From Planctomycetaceae bacterium (GTDB lineage: Bacteria; Planctomycetota; Planctomycetia; Pirellulales; Thermoguttaceae), in the NCBI GenBank assembly GCA_031256755.1, contig JAIRPZ010000058.1, positions 1 through 7,093 on the forward strand: a DNA stretch of 7,093 bases, written 5' to 3'. Below are positions 7,071 through 7,093 of the stretch, piece by piece. The translations under genes were made by a program, and so were the position numbers. The notes beneath the pieces are model-generated. The model saw nothing but the letters and a program-made list of their open reading frames with translations. It was not told where the DNA came from and made no database searches. Each line of letters opens with the position of its first letter. The first letter of the stretch is position 1.

Positions 7071-7079
7071 ATTATACCA
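7071..7079 (-). promoter_or_regulatory. Extended -10 promoter element (TGGTATAAT)
   Basis: Minus-strand TG-n-TATAAT, a perfect extended -10, about 56 bases before ATG 7015, predicting a leader of roughly 50 nt that carries the hairpin and Shine-Dalgarno. A -35 at 17-bp spacing would fall just past the window edge and cannot be judged. Confidence 0.55.
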
Positions 7080-7093
7080 CAATACCATTTCCG

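Noticed and set aside
6858..7088. 76-codon minus-strand frame as a real small protein
   Set aside because: The part before 7015 overlaps the promoter, hairpin and Shine-Dalgarno of the Tat-signal gene; only the last part (RDLVNRKDIDAV) looks like former coding sequence, read in a shifted frame.
1..7093. CRISPR array, tRNA or rRNA, toxin-antitoxin or defence genes
   Set aside because: No regularly spaced repeats, no tRNA-like cloverleaf and no recognisable families of these kinds were seen on either strand.

Overview
The window looks like chromosomal DNA from a bacterium of moderate GC, most likely a planctomycete or a related PVC-group lineage. That is an inference from how the DnaE reads (for example the RGSGVGALVCYAL, PDIDIDF and CRGETKGIFQLE blocks) and from a Tat-type N-terminus of the kind common in that group. 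It rests on recalled family patterns, not on a search.

Layout. Bases 1 to about 540 hold the 3' part of an ISAs1/H-repeat-type transposase. It is cut by the window edge and broken by a one-base frameshift at an A6 tract. Its reading frame has no stop before dnaE, so an open frame of about 1,350 codons runs through both, although dnaE has its own ribosome binding site and a TATAAT box. Bases 631-4173 (+) are dnaE, a complete replicative DNA polymerase III alpha subunit with PHP domain, polymerase core, HhH, clamp-binding motif and OB fold. A 61-bp convergent spacer follows. On the minus strand are two overlapping genes that form an operon: a large multi-pass membrane protein (5113-6813, possibly from 6843) and a UbiA-superfamily prenyltransferase (4235-5116) resembling decaprenyl-phosphate phosphoribosyltransferase. 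A promoter-like sequence sits just before the operon. Upstream of it, also on the minus strand (6858-7015), is the start of a Tat-exported protein with promoter, leader hairpin and good Shine-Dalgarno. It stops after 30 codons and looks like deletion debris, possibly from a Gfo/Idh/MocA-type oxidoreductase.

How the genes fit together. dnaE serves chromosome replication and is unrelated to its neighbours. The minus-strand pair is the only system-like unit: a membrane enzyme that probably makes a polyprenyl-phosphate pentose, translationally coupled to a membrane protein with features of a GT-C glycosyltransferase that could use such a lipid-linked sugar. The substrate and product are inferred. 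I see no CRISPR array, tRNA, rRNA, toxin-antitoxin or defence module. Decayed sequence on both sides (transposase remnant at the left, broken exported-protein gene at the right) indicates a region that has been rearranged.
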